From Bacteroidota bacterium (GTDB taxonomy: Bacteria; Bacteroidota; Bacteroidia; Bacteroidales; Prolixibacteraceae), in the NCBI GenBank assembly GCA_023488865.1, contig JAMDDG010000253.1, positions 1-8,303 of the forward strand: 8,303 nucleotides of DNA. Reading direction: 5' to 3'. Both the position numbers and the translations under genes were made by a program. The notes under the pieces are model-generated. The model was given only the letters and a program-made list of their open reading frames with translations, was not told where the DNA came from and ran no database searches. The number at the start of each line of letters is the position of its first letter. Positions within the stretch are counted from its first letter, which is position 1. Of the stretch, positions 6,001 to 8,303 are shown in pieces.

Positions 6001-6052
6001 AGATTCAATAAACAAGAGAGGTCCCGAAGGACCTCTCTTGTTTATTGAATCT
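6001..6052 (-). terminator. long perfect hairpin terminator overlapping the end of hsp20
   Basis: Arms 6001-6024 and 6029-6052 are perfectly complementary over 24 bp around a 4-base loop. In the minus-strand transcript the loop is C(UUCG)G, the exceptionally stable tetraloop, which shows that the hsp20 strand is the functional one. The right arm includes the last codons and stop (6042-6044) of hsp20. The tail GTTATATTTG is only moderately T-rich. The stem may also protect the 3' end of the hsp20 mRNA. Confidence 0.85.
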
Positions 6053-6482
6053 CTATTGCCCTTGCGGGTTTCGGTTTTAATTCCTCCCGTTTGGGAAGTG
6101 TCAGCATCAAAATTCCATCTTTGTAGGAAGCTTGAATCTGGTCCCCATTAATCGTTTCGACCGGAACGTTGAACTGTCTGGTGAAGGAACGGTAGTTAAA
6201 CTCCTTGCGGGAATAACGCTCATTCGTTTCGTTGCTTTCCTTTTCTGATTCGGCAGAAACGGTTAAACGATTCTGGTTGAGTTCAACCTTAAAATCGTCT
6301 TTCTTCATTCCCGGCGCAGCTACTTCAATCTGAATGCGGTTTTCATCCTCCAGGATGTTTACGGCCGGTAAAGTAGAGTCTTCGGCTGAGAATCCGGTAT
6401 TATTCCAATCCAGCAATTCCCTGTTAAACAACTGATTTAATAAAGACGGATAGAATCTGTCTGCAGTTCTGATAAGTGTCAT
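6042..6482 (-). CDS. small heat-shock protein, Hsp20/alpha-crystallin family
   Basis: This is an ATP-independent holdase chaperone that binds unfolding proteins in the cytoplasm as a large oligomer. The 146 residues are typical. The N-terminal arm (1-37) contains RFYPSLLNQLF. The alpha-crystallin domain spans about 38-133, from PAVNILEDENRIQIEVAAPG through the conserved FTRQFNVP to GILMLTLPK, the family's G-x-L motif. The C-terminal tail ends RAIEIQ with Ile143-Glu-Ile145, the I-x-I motif used in oligomer assembly. The start is fixed by AGGAGG (6491-6496) eight bases upstream. An inverted repeat lies farther upstream at 6520-6547, and the gene is closed by the hairpin at 6001-6052, so it is a single-gene unit. 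Confidence 0.96.
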   Translation of the reverse strand: MTLIRTADRFYPSLLNQLFNRELLDWNNTGFSAEDSTLPAVNILEDENRIQIEVAAPGMKKDDFKVELNQNRLTVSAESEKESNETNERYSRKEFNYRSFTRQFNVPVETINGDQIQASYKDGILMLTLPKREELKPKPARAIEIQ

Positions 6483-6490
6483 TGTAAATT

Positions 6491-6496
6491 CCTCCT
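6491..6496 (-). promoter_or_regulatory. strong Shine-Dalgarno site of hsp20
   Basis: The minus strand reads AGGAGG, eight bases before the ATG. This is a perfect match and unusual in this phylum, where ribosome sites are generally weak. It suggests high translation of the chaperone. Confidence 0.75.
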
Positions 6497-6519
6497 ATTT
6501 TTAAGTTTGACATTTAAAT

Positions 6520-6547
6520 GGATGTACCGTTCGTTTGCGGTACATCC
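6520..6547. promoter_or_regulatory. 10-8-10 inverted repeat upstream of hsp20
   Basis: GGATGTACCG (6520-6529) and CGGTACATCC (6538-6547) are perfect inverted repeats around 8 bases, 37 bases upstream of the hsp20 start. An adjoining perfect palindrome, CATTTAAATG, covers 6511-6520. The layout recalls repressor operators of heat-shock genes, but the sequence is not the CIRCE element. It may act as an operator or as a leader stem in the mRNA. A near-match to a -7 box, AATATTTG (minus strand, 6549-6556), would place the repeat at the very 5' end of the transcript. Confidence 0.5.
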
Positions 6548-6854
6548 TCAAATATTCAATCCTTGTGCCAGAATTAGCGAGAAAAATGCAATCTTCTTAT
6601 TATCAAACCGATGATACCGTCATCGATTTTTGAAAAGACAAAATGGCAATGCTTGGTAGGAAAAATCCTGACAAAAAGACATAAATATCTCATATTCATG
6701 TAAATATGGCAGTGTTTTTAAGCATATTCGGTGGCTTATCTTCGATCTTCCCACCGAAAAAAAAGGATGAGGAATCGTGAGGAAAAATTCCAAAAAAGAG
6801 TTATTTTTGGGGTATTATCCGACCAAAAGGTACCCAAACAAAATAGAAAATATT
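6548..6854. other. spacer between divergent hsp20 and the acidic small protein gene
   Basis: No gene is seen. A weak hairpin CGATGA-TACCG-TCATCG lies at 6609-6625. A longer one at 6727-6758 pairs TTCGGTGG with CCACCGAA over a 16-base loop and is followed by a run of A on the plus strand, so it is not a plus-strand terminator. The frame of the next gene stays open back to a GTG at 6777, but I place its start at 6855. Confidence 0.5.
6802..6809 (+). promoter_or_regulatory. candidate -7 promoter box for the 6855-7336 operon
   Basis: TATTTTTG is an exact fit to TAnnTTTG. Transcription would begin near 6815 and give a leader of about 40 bases before the ATG at 6855. No TTG at the -33 distance is seen. 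If real, it rules out the GTG start at 6777. Confidence 0.35.
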
Positions 6855-7115
6855 ATGCTTCCAAAATTTTTACTGGCCGACAATTCACAAGTGCTTCCCG
6901 ACACTATCTTTATTATCCACACCGAATCGCCCCGATTTATTGTGGGGTGTGATCTGGATGGGTTTAACGTGGATCAGGAGATTCATTGGATAGACGAAGA
7001 GCCCGAAAGTGAAGAACTAAAAGCCGAATTGCTTGAACAAGCCGAAGAATTTATGGAACTCGAGCTGGAATATGAAGAAGAGTTAGACAAACTGGATGAA
7101 GATCCGGAGAATTAA
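6855..7115 (+). CDS. conserved acidic small protein of unknown function
   Basis: The 86-residue protein begins MLPKFLLADNSQVLPDTIFI and contains FIIHTESPRFIVGCDLD and QEIHWIDEEP, followed by a strongly acidic, probably helical tail (about residues 50-86, rich in Glu and Leu). To my recollection proteins of this kind occur widely in Bacteroidota, with no known function. There is no signal peptide or membrane segment. The frame extends to a GTG at 6777, but the conserved-looking part starts at MLPKF, the upstream bases are AT-rich as usual for starts here, and a promoter-like box lies at 6802-6809. The PspC gene follows after 11 bases, so the two form an operon and may work together in envelope stress, which is inference. 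Confidence 0.8.
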   Translation: MLPKFLLADNSQVLPDTIFIIHTESPRFIVGCDLDGFNVDQEIHWIDEEPESEELKAELLEQAEEFMELELEYEEELDKLDEDPEN

Positions 7116-7126
7116 CTACATAAATT

Positions 7127-7336
7127 ATGGAAATCATTCAACCCGAAACCCCGAAAAGATTGAAGCGTTCGATCGTCGACAAGATGTTGGCAGGCGTATG
7201 TGGCGGCCTCGCAAAGTATTTTGAAATAGATCCCACCCTGGTCAGGCTGGCTTTTGCTTTTGCTGCCATCTTTGCTGGAACAGGTATTTTGATTTACCTC
7301 GTTATGTGGGTCATCGTTCCAAAAGAAAATCTCTAA
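7127..7336 (+). CDS. PspC-domain small membrane protein
   Basis: The 69 residues are essentially one PspC domain: LKRSIVDKMLAGVCGGLAKY (about residues 12-31), EIDPTLVRLAFAF, and one membrane helix at about 41-63 ending MWVIVPKE. In proteobacteria PspC is an inner-membrane sensor of phage-shock envelope stress; the many stand-alone Bacteroidota versions lack the rest of the psp operon, and their role is not established. The gene lies 11 bases behind the acidic protein gene, in the same operon. No clear terminator follows. Confidence 0.93.
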   Translation: MEIIQPETPKRLKRSIVDKMLAGVCGGLAKYFEIDPTLVRLAFAFAAIFAGTGILIYLVMWVIVPKENL

Positions 7337-7448
7337 TTTATTCTTCAACTGTTTTATCCTATCAACTGTTCAATCTTTCTTAGGGTGTTTCATTACCATG
7401 AAGGTTGAAGTGCCATTTTATTTATCGATATTTTCTAATAAAAAATTT

Positions 7449-8303
7449 ATGCAAAGAAGAAATTTTATACAGAAATCCGCAGTTGCTGTTGCTTTTACCG
7501 GAATCGGAACCTCTGTTTTCGGTTTATCAGCGCCTCAGGACGTGAAACCTTCCAACCGCGCCTTTTTTAAATTGAGGTATGCACCCAGCTTTGGCGCCTT
7601 CAACGAATTAGCCGGAAAAGATCCCATCGATCAGATCAAATTTTGTAACGATCAGGGATTCAGGGCCATGTTCGACAACGGGTTCACGGGAAGGCCCATC
7701 GAAGATCAGAATAAAATCGCTGCTGAAATGGCCAGGCTAAATATGAAAATGGGACCGTTTGTTTTGTACGCGGATTTCAGCAAAGAATCGATGGTACTGA
7801 AAGACAAAGATATCCGTCAGATGTTGGTCGACAAAGTGAAAGCAGGGGTCGAAGTTTGCCAAAGAACGGGTTTGAAATGGGCGTTGATGGTACCAGGACG
7901 TTACAATGAACACATGGATATGGGTTACCAGACTGCCAACGTGATAGATATCATGCGTGAACTGAGCGATATCGCGTTGCAGGGTGGCATGACCATTGTC
8001 CTCGAGCCACTTAACAAGCGCGACCATCCCGGACTCTTTCTGAGAGGAATGCCACAGGCTTATGCCATTTGCCGGGGGGTTAACAGTCCGGCCTGCAAGA
8101 TTGTGGATGACCTGTACCACCAACAGATTACAGAGGGGAACCTGATCCCGAACATCGAATCAAGTTGGAGTGAGATTGCAGCTTTTCACTTAGGCGACAA
8201 TCCCGGCAGGAAGGAACCGGGCACAGGGGAGATCAATTTTGTCAACGTTTTCAAATATATACAAAGCAAAGGGTACGATGACACGCTTTGCATGGAACAT
8301 GGA
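7449..8303 (+). CDS. hydroxypyruvate isomerase-like TIM-barrel protein with Tat-type signal, 3' end cut off
   Basis: The window contains 285 codons, open to the right edge. The start MQRRNFIQKSAVAVAFTG is a twin-arginine-type signal, so the protein is probably exported or membrane-anchored. The rest is an AP-endonuclease-2-type TIM barrel of the sugar isomerase/epimerase superfamily, closest to hydroxypyruvate isomerase (Hyi). Expected metal ligands and catalytic acids are visible: Glu186 in VLEPLNKRD, Asp221 in VDDLYHQQ, His247 in AFHLGDNPGR followed by EPGTGEINF, and Glu283 in CMEHG at the edge. Exported members often act on sugars or sugar acids, but the substrate here is not known. An in-frame ATG at 7398 would add 17 residues; I prefer 7449 because the signal peptide begins there. 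Only the last strand and helix should be missing. Confidence 0.9.
   Translation, partial: MQRRNFIQKSAVAVAFTGIGTSVFGLSAPQDVKPSNRAFFKLRYAPSFGAFNELAGKDPIDQIKFCNDQGFRAMFDNGFTGRPIEDQNKIAAEMARLNMKMGPFVLYADFSKESMVLKDKDIRQMLVDKVKAGVEVCQRTGLKWALMVPGRYNEHMDMGYQTANVIDIMRELSDIALQGGMTIVLEPLNKRDHPGLFLRGMPQAYAICRGVNSPACKIVDDLYHQQITEGNLIPNIESSWSEIAAFHLGDNPGRKEPGTGEINFVNVFKYIQSKGYDDTLCMEHG

Noticed and set aside
6777..6854. GTG start at 6777 extending the acidic protein by 26 residues
   Set aside because: The extra residues look unlike the conserved part, a -7-like box falls inside the extension, and MLPKFLL is a natural start.
7398..7448. Upstream in-frame ATG for the TIM-barrel protein
   Set aside because: It would put 17 residues in front of the twin-arginine signal, which normally sits at the N-terminus.
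7737..8123. 128-codon minus-strand open frame
   Set aside because: It is antisense to the hydroxypyruvate isomerase-like gene, which shows the conserved metal-ligand motifs.

Overview
The window looks like chromosomal DNA of a member of the Bacteroidota. Pointers are: start regions mostly AT-rich with few Shine-Dalgarno sites; several octamers fitting the Bacteroidota -7 promoter box TAnnTTTG; a precursor peptide with the phylum's characteristic double-glycine-type leader; and Bacteroidota-like versions of MnmE, PspC and a small acidic protein. Genus cannot be told; Marinilabiliales/Bacteroidales-like relatives are only a guess.

Left part (about 1-4236): a visibly AT-rich accessory locus, mostly on the minus strand. 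Read in transcription order it holds a broken gene with an acyltransferase-like N-terminus and a ThiF/E1-like domain (3313-2503), about 500 bases of degenerate or unrecognised short ORFs (2502-1999), a 527-residue membrane protein that fuses a catalytically dead C39-peptidase-like domain, a VKOR domain and a DsbA/thioredoxin-like domain (1998-415), and a 66-residue secreted-peptide precursor with six cysteines (332-132). A PAS-like/LuxR-type regulator (3472-4236) is divergent from this group. The cysteine spacing of the precursor (C-x5-C-x3-C-x9-C-x7-C-x-C, with a G-x-C gamma-core) is the signature of cysteine-stabilised alpha-beta peptides (defensins, short scorpion toxins). My reading is a defensin-like bacterial peptide with its own disulfide-forming machine, in which the dead C39 domain would hold the leader while VKOR plus thioredoxin oxidise the core. 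No transporter is present in the window, so export must use something elsewhere.

Middle (4237-6482): a 343-base spacer with a 10-base phased repeat and a terminator, then mnmE (tRNA wobble-uridine modification GTPase) and hsp20, both on the minus strand. hsp20 ends in a perfect 24-bp hairpin with a UUCG loop that includes its stop codon; a -7-like box for mnmE lies immediately beyond it.

Right part (6483-8303): a 372-base spacer carrying an inverted repeat ahead of hsp20, then on the plus strand a small acidic conserved protein and a PspC-domain protein in a two-gene operon, then a Tat-signal-bearing TIM-barrel protein of the hydroxypyruvate isomerase type that runs off the right edge. This part and mnmE are ordinary housekeeping or stress genes. 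The strong change in base composition at the 3' end of mnmE suggests that the left part may be an acquired island.
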